From positions 61,703 to 125,702 of the forward strand of contig JAGBDR010000049.1 of assembly GCA_017937385.1 (NCBI GenBank): a stretch of 64,000 nucleotides of DNA. The letters run 5' to 3'. The position numbers were made by a program, and so were the translations under genes. The notes below the pieces were generated by a model. That model had not been told where the DNA came from. It did not search any database and saw only the letters and a list, made by a program, of their open reading frames with translations. This stretch comes from Parabacteroides sp. (GTDB lineage Bacteria > Bacteroidota > Bacteroidia > Bacteroidales > Tannerellaceae). This document shows positions 8,875-17,960 of this stretch, in pieces; positions within the stretch are counted from its first letter, which is position 1; each line of letters starts with the position of its first letter.

Positions 8875-11166
8875 TCATTCGGCAGAAACAGGACGGCTAC
8901 CCGATGCCGCACCGAATTGCTTGTTAGGCGTATTGCCCATGACAAAAGTCAATGTCCCGCCTTTCATCACGTCTTCATACAGGATATAAGACTTATCATA
9001 GGGTTGCCCGTTCAACATCGCAGACTGGATATAGATATTCTCCTCGTTGTTGTTTTGAGCCACAATATCGAATGTCTTACCTTCCGGCAAACGGATCGAA
9101 GCCTTTTCAAACAAAGGACTTCCAAACACCAAAACACCGTTTGAGGGATTTACTTGGTAAAAACCTAAAGCCGACATGATATGCCAAGCGGACATCTGCC
9201 CGCAATCTTCGTTGCCGATAATGCCTTCCGGCTGGTCGGTATAGAATTCTTTTTGAATATAACGTACCTTTTCGGCCGTTTTCCATTGTTCTCCTGCATA
9301 CGGATAGAGATAAGCAATATGATGGCTCGGCTCGTTGCCATGGGCATATTGCCCGATCAAACCACTGATATCACTCGATGCACCTTCACCCATATCCCCT
9401 TCGGCACAGAACAAAGAATCCAGCTTAGCCGTAAAAGCGGCATCGCCTCCCATGATCTGGATCAATCCTTCCGGATGCTGGGGAACGAAGAAAGTGTATT
9501 GCCAGCCGGTACCTTCCGTAAAATCTCCTACTCCATGAATCGAACGGAACGGATCATAAGGTGTACGCCAGCTTCCATCTTCCAGGATCGGACGGACGAA
9601 ATGGATGTCCGGGTCAAAATACTGGGCATAATATTTACCTCTTTTCAGATAGGTCTTATAGGCATCATCCTTGCCCATTTTCTTGGCCATCAAAGCGATA
9701 CCCCAGTCGTCAGCCGCATACTCCATCGCAATGGAGGTTGCCTCATGCACCTTGTCGCACGGGATAAAACCCTTTTCCAATACGTAAGGGACAGCATTCT
9801 GTTTCTCATTCGTTGCCGTTCCGACCATAGCCTGGAAAGCACGTTCCGCATCGAAACCTTTGAAACCTTTCAGATAAGCATCCGCAACAACCGGTACGGA
9901 GCTATAACCCGGCATACAATTGGTTTCCCCACCGACCAAGTGCCAGATCGGCAACTTGCCTTGCTGGTCGTAAATACTCAAGAAGGAATTGACGATGTCG
10001 TCCACTTTCTCGGGTGCGATAATGGTATAGAGCGGGTTCAACGTGCGATAGGTGTCCCACAAAGAGAAAGTGGAATAGTTTGTCCAATTATTGTCTTTAT
10101 AGATCCGATCATCCTGACCGCGAAACTCACCATTCACATCACAATATAAAGTCGGAGCGATAAAGGCGTGGTAAATAGCGGTGTAGAAAATTTTTTTGGC
10201 TTTCTCATCCGCCCCGTCGACAGCCACACAAGCCAACTGGTCGTTCCATTTCTCTTTGGCTTCCTGGCGGACCCGGGTAAAATCCCAATGCGGTAGTTCG
10301 GTTTGCATATTCAGCTCAGCATTCGGACAGCTGACAGAAGAGATTGCCACTTTGACCCGCACCTCTTCCGGATTACCGGGAAAAGAGACAACGCCTTTCA
10401 CACCCTCTGCGGTCAGTTCGTCGTTTCCGGCAGGTTCATCACCGCTAAAAACCTGCAAAGAGGCAATCGGCTGTTCGAACTTCATCGTAAAAAAGACTTT
10501 GTGCTGCGGGCTCCATCCGTGAGAGAAACGATACCCTTCTACCGTATGTTCGTCGATCTTTTTCAGATACGTATCATACGACCGGTCTCCATTTCCCTCA
10601 TGCAGGTCGATCAGCAAATGAGCGGCCTGATCTTTCGGGAACGTATAGTGATGCAGGGCGACACGTTCGGTAGCGGTCAGTTCCACCTGCACACCATTGT
10701 CCATCAAGAGCGAATAATAACCCGGAGCAACCGATTCGTTTTCATGCTTGTAATAGGAAGCGCACGAACCTTCGATATTATCCTGTTTCCCGCGTGCCGT
10801 ACGGACTTCCCCTGTAAAGGGCATGACCAGAATATCTCCCAGGTCGGCACATCCCGTACCGCTCAAATGGGTATGGCTGAAACCTATGATCACGCTATCC
10901 GAATAATGATAGCCGGAACACCAGTCCCATCCTTTATGAATATTCTGCGGTCCGATCTGTACGGATCCGAACGGTACATTGGCCCCGACAAAGACATGCC
11001 CGTGCTCACCCGATCCGATATACGGATCGACATAAGCCGTATAGTCCGTGGCCACTACAGGTTGCTTCTTTTCAGACACCTGACAAGAAAAGACGAGAGA
11101 GGCAAGGCATACCATACCCGCCATCGCTCCTTGTTTACTTAGTTTCATTGCTTTATCTATTTTCAA
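8875..11166 (-). CDS. GH92 family alpha-mannosidase lipoprotein
   Basis: 763 residues. Starts at 11166 or at the internal Met 7 codons in; a hydrophobic signal ends in the lipobox LVFSC. GH92 landmarks: DPYIGSGEHGHVFVGANVPFG, SHTHLSGTGCADLGD near residue 95, SLWDTYRTLNPL, GNEPSHHIAYLYPYAGEQWKT near 610 and GNEDCGQMSAW near 650 (proposed catalytic acid Glu and base Asp). Removes terminal alpha-mannose from glycans; linkage cannot be told from sequence. First gene of the GH92 pair. A TACATTTG box lies about 75 bases upstream. Confidence 0.95.
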   Translation of the reverse strand: MKIDKAMKLSKQGAMAGMVCLASLVFSCQVSEKKQPVVATDYTAYVDPYIGSGEHGHVFVGANVPFGSVQIGPQNIHKGWDWCSGYHYSDSVIIGFSHTHLSGTGCADLGDILVMPFTGEVRTARGKQDNIEGSCASYYKHENESVAPGYYSLLMDNGVQVELTATERVALHHYTFPKDQAAHLLIDLHEGNGDRSYDTYLKKIDEHTVEGYRFSHGWSPQHKVFFTMKFEQPIASLQVFSGDEPAGNDELTAEGVKGVVSFPGNPEEVRVKVAISSVSCPNAELNMQTELPHWDFTRVRQEAKEKWNDQLACVAVDGADEKAKKIFYTAIYHAFIAPTLYCDVNGEFRGQDDRIYKDNNWTNYSTFSLWDTYRTLNPLYTIIAPEKVDDIVNSFLSIYDQQGKLPIWHLVGGETNCMPGYSSVPVVADAYLKGFKGFDAERAFQAMVGTATNEKQNAVPYVLEKGFIPCDKVHEATSIAMEYAADDWGIALMAKKMGKDDAYKTYLKRGKYYAQYFDPDIHFVRPILEDGSWRTPYDPFRSIHGVGDFTEGTGWQYTFFVPQHPEGLIQIMGGDAAFTAKLDSLFCAEGDMGEGASSDISGLIGQYAHGNEPSHHIAYLYPYAGEQWKTAEKVRYIQKEFYTDQPEGIIGNEDCGQMSAWHIMSALGFYQVNPSNGVLVFGSPLFEKASIRLPEGKTFDIVAQNNNEENIYIQSAMLNGQPYDKSYILYEDVMKGGTLTFVMGNTPNKQFGAASGSRPVSAE

Positions 11167-11241
11167 ATTTGTGTTTTATATAATTTACCTTTTTCCTATG
11201 CAGGATCGGTCTTTGTCTACACACTGAGTTGTATAAGGATG

Positions 11242-11249
11242 CAAATGTA
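11242..11249 (-). promoter_or_regulatory. -7 box TACATTTG of the GH92 pair
   Basis: Exact TAnnTTTG match upstream of the GH92 start at 11166, implying a leader of about 70 bases. Confidence 0.6.
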
Positions 11250-11345
11250 TAATGTTTAAATAACATACAATTCATTCACACGAAAAACCAGGGATGTTTG
11301 TCAATACCAGAGAATCAAGAAAATCAAACCATAATCCTCATCCTT

Positions 11346-12527
11346 TTACAGTTTAAACTTATACAGTTGAGCCATTACTTTCTGGTATTCGTTCTGCAAT
11401 TGCATCTGGTTTTGTATGCTCTGATAAATCGTCGTGACGTCTACAAAATATTCGATCATCGAGATTTGTCCCGCTTGGATCGCCTTGTTCAACAACGACA
11501 GGTTGTTCTGGTTTTTCAAGGCTTTGCCGTACTCGTCGATGGACGTTTTCAAAGCGACCGACCGGTTATAGAGCTGGAGTAGTTCGTTCTCAACCGCCGT
11601 TGTCGTGCTTTCCAATTGCAAATCGGTGTAAAGGCTCTGGGCCTTTGCCTGTTTCACGTTGTTGCGATTGGAAAAAAGCGGGATGCTGATGCCGACCAAA
11701 AAGCCATTGAAACGTTCGCCACCCGAAGATGGGTTCATGCGGTACCCTAACTCAAACGAAGGCAATCCCATCGTCTTATTGACACTGATTTGTCTCGACG
11801 ATACCGCTTTCGCGCTTTGCAAAGACAACAAACGCCGGTCATTTCCCAAAATCTCATCCCGCAGGTCGGCAAAGGAGAGCGGAGGTTCGACCGCCTCATA
11901 AACCGTATCGGTCAGCCGGACGGCAATTCCTCCGTTCAGCATCTCCAATTCCCGTTGTTTATTCACACGGGCGGTTTCGTTCATACGTGCTTCGTTGCGG
12001 ACGTTCAGGAGTTCGAGTTCGATCTTGTTTGTTTCCAGAATATTGGCATCGCCCTGTTCCAGACGTTGCCGATAGAGAGCGGCAAGCTGTTCGGCATTTT
12101 TCCGGCGAACCTCCAACAGGCTTTTCTGTTGGTTCAGAAAGATCAAGTCCAGGCAGGCTTCTTTGGCTTGCAACAAGATCTGTTGGCGCAATTCCTCACA
12201 TTGCCGGTCGTAGCTTTCGCCTTTCTGCCGGGCCAGTTTGCTTCGTTGCCGGTATAAAGACGGGAAGTCGAACGATTGCGAAGCGATCAGCTCGCCGGTG
12301 AATCCCATTCCCTCTTTATTGCCATACAAATGCGAATAGGTGACAGACGGATCAGGCAGGTTGTTGTCTAATTTGGCTTCCAACTTCTGTGCCGTCACCA
12401 TCTGGCGGCTCGCCTGCAATTCCTTGTTGTTGGTTTCTACGCTCCGGAGCACCTCCTCGACGGAAGTTTGCGCCCCGGCTACCAGTACGGAAGAAACCAG
12501 TGTGATGGTTAATATGAATCGTTTCAT
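11346..12527 (-). CDS. TolC-family outer-membrane channel of the metal-efflux operon (CusC-like)
   Basis: 393 residues, signal peptide MKRFILTITLVSSVLVAGAQ, then long alpha-helical coiled-coil segments typical of outer-membrane efflux factors. Somewhat short for CusC (about 460) but usual for Bacteroidetes partners. Its ATG overlaps the stop of the CusA-like pump by four bases (12524-12527), giving tight translational coupling. Last gene of the four-gene operon. Forms the outer-membrane exit duct. Assignment to metal export comes from the operon partners. Confidence 0.9.
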   Translation of the reverse strand: MKRFILTITLVSSVLVAGAQTSVEEVLRSVETNNKELQASRQMVTAQKLEAKLDNNLPDPSVTYSHLYGNKEGMGFTGELIASQSFDFPSLYRQRSKLARQKGESYDRQCEELRQQILLQAKEACLDLIFLNQQKSLLEVRRKNAEQLAALYRQRLEQGDANILETNKIELELLNVRNEARMNETARVNKQRELEMLNGGIAVRLTDTVYEAVEPPLSFADLRDEILGNDRRLLSLQSAKAVSSRQISVNKTMGLPSFELGYRMNPSSGGERFNGFLVGISIPLFSNRNNVKQAKAQSLYTDLQLESTTTAVENELLQLYNRSVALKTSIDEYGKALKNQNNLSLLNKAIQAGQISMIEYFVDVTTIYQSIQNQMQLQNEYQKVMAQLYKFKL

Positions 12528-15500
12528 GCTTTATCTTCTTTATTCATGAATAAATAAACTATCGGGATGATGAAGCCGTTCAGGAAAGTAGAGGTCATTA
12601 GTCCTCCTAAAATGACGGTGGCCATCGGACTCTGGATCTCGTTTCCGGGCAAATCGCCGTTCAGCGCAAGCGGGATCAACGCAAGGGCCGAACTGAGCGC
12701 GGTCATCAGGATCGGGTTCAAACGGTCCATCGAACCTTGCAGGACGGCCTGTCGAAGCGGCATATTCTCCACGGTCCGTAGTTGCGTATAATGGCTGATC
12801 AGCAACATACCGTTGCGAGTGGCAATGCCGAACAAAGAGATAAAACCGATAATAGCCGGAATACTCACCTCACCGGAGGTCAGCTTCAAGATGAACACCC
12901 CTCCGATCAACGCCAACGGCAGGTTCAACAAAATCACTCCGCTCTCTTTCACATTCTTGAACTCATGATAGAGCAACAGGAAGATTACCAACAAAGACAT
13001 CAACGAGGTAAGCAACAAGGTACGGCTGGCGGCCTGTTCGCTCTCGAACTGCCCGCCATATTCGATGTGATAGCCTTCGGGCAACTGGACGGAGGTTTCT
13101 ACCTGCTGCCGGATCTCATTGACGACGCTTCGGAGGTCACGTTCGGAAACATTTCCGCTGATCACGATCTTCCGTTGCACGTTTTCGCGGTTGATCGTGT
13201 TCGGACCTGTCACGGAACGGATTTCAGCGACATAACTCAAGGGGACCTTTTTGCCGCCCGCATCGATCATCAGGTTACGGATATCCTCCATCGTGGCGCG
13301 GCTTTCGTCGGAGGTCTTGACCGTCAGGTCGAATGTCTTGCCGTCGTCATACACCTGGCTGACGGCTTCACCGCCCAACATGACATTGACATACTCCTCA
13401 AACTCCGGCAAGGTGATGCCATATTGTGCCATCAACTCGCGCTTCGGTGTGAGGGTCAGCTGCGGACGCTCGATCTGTTGTTCCACTTTCAAATCCACCA
13501 AGCCGGGGATTCCCTGGATGGCTTCCTTGATCTGGTTGCCGACCGTAAACATCAGGTTCAGGTCCGTACCGAACAATTTGATCGCGATATTCGCCTCCGT
13601 ACCGGAGAGCATGGCGTCGATGCGGTGAGAAATAGGCTGTCCGATTTCGATGTTGGCACCGCTGATGGTAGACAACTTCTGGCGGACATCATGCATGACA
13701 GCATTGCGGCTACGGTCTTTCAAGACAAACGGAGCTTCGATCTCCGACACGTTCACTCCCAAAGCATGTTCATCAAGTTCGGCGCGTCCGGTCTTGCGGG
13801 CGACCGTCTGGATTTCGGGAACCTGCATCAGCAATTCTTCCGCCCGTCGCCCCATCTTGTCCGATTCATCCAGGGAGATACCCGGAAGAGAGCTGACATT
13901 GATCGTAAACGAACCTTCGTTAAACGGTGGCAGGAAGCTCCGTCCCAACGTAAAGAACGTTCCCAAGGCTACTAAGAACAGGCCGACCGTACATCCCAAC
14001 ACCGCTTTCTTATGGGCCAATGCCCCTTCCAAAGCCCTGCCGTAGATTTCTTTCAGTTTGCGGGCCACCCAAGCCTCTTTCTCCGCCTGGTTGTCCGCAG
14101 ATTTCCGGTTCAACAAATAGCTGCACAGCACCGGTGTCAACGTCAGCGCAACGACCGTAGAGGCAAATAGCGCAACGATAAAGGCGATCCCCAACGGAAC
14201 CAACATACGCCCTTCCATCCCGCTCAGGAAGAAGAGGGGGACGAAACTGACCACGATGATCAGCGTCGAATTCAAAATCGGCATACGCACTTCGCGGGAA
14301 GCATCGAACACGACATCCAAGATGGAACGTTGCCGGTCGGGAGGCAACAAGCGATTCTCCCGTATCCGTTTATATACATTCTCCACATCGACAATCGCAT
14401 CATCGACCAACGAACCGATCGCAATCGCCATTCCACCCAAACTCATGGTGTTGATGGTCAATCCCATATAATGCAACGCCAATATGGAAACCAACAGGGC
14501 GAGCGGCAAGGCAACCAATGAAATCACCGTCGTCCGGACATTCATCAGGAACAGGAACAGGACGATCACCACGAAGAAACTTCCTTCGAACAAGCTGTCC
14601 TTTACATTATCGATCGAACTATCGATGAAACGGCTTTGGCGGAAGATGTCGGTCGAGACATGCACATCGGCAGGCAAGTTCTTCTGCAAGTCCGCCATGA
14701 TCGCATCCAATTTTTCCGTCAAGTCGATCGTGCTGGTGTTGGGTTGCTTGGTGACCGTAATCAGTACGGCCGGTTTCGCCCGTTCGGAAGCCGTTCCGAG
14801 TTTCGGACTCTTGCCACCGATCTTCACCGTAGCGATATTTTCCAACAAGACGGGAGAATCTCCGGCCATCTTGACGACTCCCTTCCCGATCTCCTCGGCA
14901 TCAGCGGTCGAAAGGACACCCCGGATGATGTATTCGTTAGCATATTCATAGAGGACACCGCCATTGGCATTCCGATTCATGTTGCGGGTAACAGCCAGCA
15001 CTTCGTCCAGACTGACCCCGTAGTGTTTCATGCGGGCGGGATCGAGCAATATCTGGTATTCCTTGATATCTCCGCCAATCACGGCCACCTGTGCCACCCC
15101 GCCTGTCGAAAGCAAACGCGGACGGATGGTCCAGTCGGCAATTGTGCGGAGGTCCATTTGGGTCGTTGGAGCGGTCTGCGCACCGCCCTTACCGTCATCG
15201 ACCGTCAACCCGATAATCATCATTTCTCCCAGAATGGAAGATTGCGGGCCCAACGTCGGTTTTCCGACATTCTCCGGCAAACTTTCATTGACAACCGCCA
15301 GTTTTTCGGAAACAATCTGACGGGCTCGGTAAATATCCGTTCCCCAATCAAATTCCACCCACACGACCGAAAAGCCCGTCGTAGAAGAGGAACGGACACG
15401 ACGCACATCCATCGCACCGTTCACCGCCGTTTCTACCGGAAAAGTCACCAAACGTTCCACCTCTTCGGGTGCCATACCGTTCGCCTCCGTCATGATAACG

Positions 15501-15640
15501 ACAGTCGGCGCATTCAAGTCCGGAAACACATCCACATCCGTATGGAATGCCGTGTACGTTCCGGCAATCATCAGCAGCAAGGAACAGATCAGCACCACCA
15601 ACCTGTTATGCAACGCGTAATATATGATCTTATTCAGCAT
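12524..15640 (-). CDS. Heavy-metal RND efflux pump (CusA/CzcA family)
   Basis: 1038 residues, full RND length with 12 predicted helices and two large periplasmic loops. The TM4 proton-relay motif reads AIGSLVDDAIVDVENVYKR. The Asp and Glu of the CzcA relay are conserved, while the first Asp of CzcA is Ala. That pattern is closer to the monovalent-ion CusA class than to CzcA, but substrate (Cu/Ag or Zn/Co/Cd) is not settled by this alone. It begins 11 bases after the adaptor stop. Proton-driven export of metal ions from periplasm or cytoplasm. Confidence 0.95.
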   Translation of the reverse strand: MLNKIIYYALHNRLVVLICSLLLMIAGTYTAFHTDVDVFPDLNAPTVVIMTEANGMAPEEVERLVTFPVETAVNGAMDVRRVRSSSTTGFSVVWVEFDWGTDIYRARQIVSEKLAVVNESLPENVGKPTLGPQSSILGEMMIIGLTVDDGKGGAQTAPTTQMDLRTIADWTIRPRLLSTGGVAQVAVIGGDIKEYQILLDPARMKHYGVSLDEVLAVTRNMNRNANGGVLYEYANEYIIRGVLSTADAEEIGKGVVKMAGDSPVLLENIATVKIGGKSPKLGTASERAKPAVLITVTKQPNTSTIDLTEKLDAIMADLQKNLPADVHVSTDIFRQSRFIDSSIDNVKDSLFEGSFFVVIVLFLFLMNVRTTVISLVALPLALLVSILALHYMGLTINTMSLGGMAIAIGSLVDDAIVDVENVYKRIRENRLLPPDRQRSILDVVFDASREVRMPILNSTLIIVVSFVPLFFLSGMEGRMLVPLGIAFIVALFASTVVALTLTPVLCSYLLNRKSADNQAEKEAWVARKLKEIYGRALEGALAHKKAVLGCTVGLFLVALGTFFTLGRSFLPPFNEGSFTINVSSLPGISLDESDKMGRRAEELLMQVPEIQTVARKTGRAELDEHALGVNVSEIEAPFVLKDRSRNAVMHDVRQKLSTISGANIEIGQPISHRIDAMLSGTEANIAIKLFGTDLNLMFTVGNQIKEAIQGIPGLVDLKVEQQIERPQLTLTPKRELMAQYGITLPEFEEYVNVMLGGEAVSQVYDDGKTFDLTVKTSDESRATMEDIRNLMIDAGGKKVPLSYVAEIRSVTGPNTINRENVQRKIVISGNVSERDLRSVVNEIRQQVETSVQLPEGYHIEYGGQFESEQAASRTLLLTSLMSLLVIFLLLYHEFKNVKESGVILLNLPLALIGGVFILKLTSGEVSIPAIIGFISLFGIATRNGMLLISHYTQLRTVENMPLRQAVLQGSMDRLNPILMTALSSALALIPLALNGDLPGNEIQSPMATVILGGLMTSTFLNGFIIPIVYLFMNKEDKA

Positions 15641-15651
15641 AATCTTTTGTT

Positions 15652-16851
15652 TTAGTGGTTATGTGTATGTGCCGGTATAGCATTGGAAACGGAAGCCAAC
15701 TTGATCTGGTAAGCGCCGGCCGTCACGACTTCGTCGCCGGCCGTCAGACCGCTCAATATCTGCACTTCGGAACCATTGTCGGCTCCCAACGTCACTGGTA
15801 CCTTTTTATAGGCCTCTTCATGCACACGGACAAAGACAGAATAAACGCCCTGTTCCTCGATAAGGGCGGAAACAGGCACACTCATCACGTTTTGCATCGG
15901 AACGGTGAGCAAATAGATCTCGACAAACGAACCGGGAATAATGCTTCCCTTATTATCGAACTCGAATGTGACCGGGACATAAAACGAATTGGTGTCGGAA
16001 GCCTTCCCGTATGAAAGCAGACGTCCATGCAGCTCGGACAGCTTATAGGTCACGTTATCGTACGGCGTACGGAAATGGGCCGATTGAACAGCCGGCAAAT
16101 AAGGGTAATATTTCTCCGAAACCTCCGCACGCAACACCAGACGGTTATTTTGTGAGATCGTAGCCAACGGCTGGCCGACCGTCACATAATCGCCCTCTTT
16201 CACTTGCAAGTTCTTCAGATAACCGTTCATAGGCGAAACGACCGACACCCCGTTGGCCGTCTGTTTTCCCGCCACGGCTTCCCAAGCCACCTTCGCATTC
16301 TCGTAGTCCAGGCGGGCTTGTTCAAATGCTTTGGCCGAAACGATCTGATCCCCGACCAAGGCTTCCATACGTTCATACTCTTTCTTCGCATTCTCGTAGG
16401 CATATTGGGCCTTAGCCGCCACATTCCCGTCAGATAAATTACTGGAAGCAAGGCTCAAAATAGCCTGCCCCTTGCGAACCGCCGTCCCGTCGACAAACGA
16501 CAGATTACCGAACGTCACCACACCGGGAACCGTAGCCACTACGGTCGTTTCCTCTCCCTGCGCGGCCATCACCCGCCCGCTTGTCTTGATCACATCGGTA
16601 AAGGCGCCCGGCTCCACTTTATGAGTCTGCAAACCGACGGCCTCCGCCAACGCTTTCTTGAAAGAAATCTCGCCGGCATGTCCTCCGCCGTTTCCTTCAT
16701 GTTCATGCTCGTGCTCATGCTCGTGTTCATGCCCTTCATGTTCCTCATGATCGTGAGCCTCATGTTCATGCTCCCCATGTACAGCAGTGTTGCCACCACA
16801 ACCTGCCAATATGTAGGCGAAAACCACCCACATCAAGTATATTTTTTTCAT
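15652..16851 (-). CDS. Metal RND adaptor with His-rich N-terminus (CusB/CzcB-like lipoprotein)
   Basis: 399 residues. The signal peptide ends in a lipobox (YILAGC, Cys18). Residues about 25-60 hold an HE repeat tract with about a dozen His, a likely metal-binding arm. The membrane-fusion core follows: lipoyl half (LSFVDGTAVRKGQAILSL), alpha-hairpin (KNAKKEYERMEAL...), lipoyl half (SPMNGYLKNLQVKEGDYVTVGQPL), barrel. The protein ends in PAHTHNH, adding more His. Acts as periplasmic coupler and possible metal-loading element of the CusA-like pump. Preceded by the Cys/His-rich small protein after 94 bases. Confidence 0.93.
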   Translation of the reverse strand: MKKIYLMWVVFAYILAGCGGNTAVHGEHEHEAHDHEEHEGHEHEHEHEHEHEGNGGGHAGEISFKKALAEAVGLQTHKVEPGAFTDVIKTSGRVMAAQGEETTVVATVPGVVTFGNLSFVDGTAVRKGQAILSLASSNLSDGNVAAKAQYAYENAKKEYERMEALVGDQIVSAKAFEQARLDYENAKVAWEAVAGKQTANGVSVVSPMNGYLKNLQVKEGDYVTVGQPLATISQNNRLVLRAEVSEKYYPYLPAVQSAHFRTPYDNVTYKLSELHGRLLSYGKASDTNSFYVPVTFEFDNKGSIIPGSFVEIYLLTVPMQNVMSVPVSALIEEQGVYSVFVRVHEEAYKKVPVTLGADNGSEVQILSGLTAGDEVVTAGAYQIKLASVSNAIPAHTHNH

Positions 16852-16900
16852 GATGATAATCGTTTTTGATGTATGAATAAAGAAGAAAGAAAAGAAGAAA

Positions 16901-16956
16901 AGATTTATGATTTATGCGTCGATGATATAAATCATAATTCATAATTCATAAATCAT
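16901..16956. repeat. Inverted heptamer array (GATTTAT family), copy 1
   Basis: Units of the form TTATGAT/ATAAATC are arranged head to head around the centre ATGCGTCGATGAT. The same centre and units recur at 48236-48328. The right end overlaps the last codons of the gene at 16946-17359 and supplies its stop (GAT GAT TTA TGA). It lies between two genes of one operon, so it would be transcribed and can fold into a long AU hairpin. Confidence 0.8.
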
Positions 16957-17359
16957 CGCTCTCATACGGAGGCGCACGAAGCCCCGACGCGGAAACGATC
17001 CACGTATCATGCAGGGACCCGATATAACAAGCCCGCTCATTTTCAAACAAAAGTTTATAAAAAACCGGGGCAGGAGGATTTATATAATCGAAAAGTACGA
17101 GCAAAGGATAAAGGTATTGGTTCACATCTCCATCCGTCACATGGGAAAACATAGACGTATAGAGCGCAATGTTATGCCCATTGCATCCGCAATCATGCGA
17201 TTCGGGACTTCCATGTCCACCGTGGGCAGCCTCTTCAGAAAGCGACTTATAACAGGGCAACCCGTTACGATGGTGATGATGCGGTACAACGACCGACATA
17301 AGCACCACGATACTAACAAGCAGCATCACGTATCGATATATTGCCTTCTTCGCTTTCAT
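16946..17359 (-). CDS. Small exported Cys/His-rich protein, first gene of the metal-efflux operon
   Basis: 137 residues with an N-terminal membrane/signal segment (residues about 8-25), then PHHHHRNG, CYKSLSEEAAHGGHGSPESHDCGCNGHN, and a hydrophobic region with FDYINPPAPVFYK. The mix of His clusters and a C-G-C pair suggests metal binding in the periplasm. It resembles the small Bacteroidetes proteins found with Cus-type operons (DUF6769-like, from memory). A TACTTTTG box lies 13 bases upstream of the ATG. A chaperone or sensor role for the exported metal is inference. Confidence 0.8.
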   Translation of the reverse strand: MKAKKAIYRYVMLLVSIVVLMSVVVPHHHHRNGLPCYKSLSEEAAHGGHGSPESHDCGCNGHNIALYTSMFSHVTDGDVNQYLYPLLVLFDYINPPAPVFYKLLFENERACYIGSLHDTWIVSASGLRAPPYESDDL

Positions 17360-17371
17360 ACTTAACGCCTA

Positions 17372-17379
17372 CAAAAGTA
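17372..17379 (-). promoter_or_regulatory. -7 box TACTTTTG of the metal-efflux operon
   Basis: Exact TAnnTTTG match only 13 bases before the ATG at 17359, so the leader would be very short. Confidence 0.65.
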
Positions 17380-17960
17380 GAAAAACTTGTGTTACAAACC
17401 AAAAGTGAATTCAGAAATGTTCCCTTGTATTTGGATGCACTTATTGTATATTATTATTTCCTTAACAAGAAAACACATTCTTTAGAAATAGCTGTAAATT
17501 CCGGTTTTTCATCGAGAAAAAGAGGAATTCTGCCATGAGGTGCGCAGTTTTTTATCCTGAAGACGGTCGTCATCGTCCTAAAGTCGGACTTCATAGACCA
17601 CAAAGTCCGACTTTAGAAGCAACGAAGACGGTCGTCACGATGATGAAGTCCCTCCTCATGGCGAAAAAAAGGGAATTTTCTTTTGTGATATTCGGAACGG
17701 TGGAAACTTTTGTTTGCTACAGGCGATTCTCCGGAAGTTCAGCTTTTTCACAATGTCAACGATCTCGCTTTTTCTGTAACAAACAGGCTTCGTTTTTCAA
17801 TTTCCCCCGGTCTGTTTCAGCCAATTGTCAACAAATTCCAACGAATAGGATGAAAATGTCACACGTGAGCCGTTCAAGATTTCTCTCAAAATAGAAAAAT
17901 GCCTCCAAAAGGGATATTGTATATTTTTCTATTTTCATATCCATATATATTTTGACCCGA
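17380..17960. other. Non-coding stretch between metal operon and deoR gene
   Basis: About 580 bases with no credible gene. Short frames are open on the plus strand (for example 17535-17894) but have no family resemblance, promoter or codon pattern. The only structure seen is the palindrome array at 17532-17662. Confidence 0.6.
17532..17662. repeat. Array of short palindromes spaced about 20-23 bp (GACGGTCGTC / AAGTCSGACTT)
   Basis: Palindrome centres fall near 17566 (GACGGTCGTC), 17586 (AAGTCGGACTT), 17608 (AAGTCCGACTT), 17631 (GACGGTCGTC) and 17651 (ATGA...TCAT). The outermost pair GCCATGAGG (17532-17540) and CCTCATGGC (17654-17662) is an exact inverted repeat, so the whole block can fold as one structure. 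No gene is seen inside. The layout resembles the arrays at 28231, 49795 and 54577. Confidence 0.75.

Noticed and set aside
12782-13975. 397-codon plus-strand frame
   Set aside because: Shadow of the CusA-like pump.
17535-17894. 119-codon plus-strand frame
   Set aside because: Runs through the palindrome array; no promoter, no recognisable domain.
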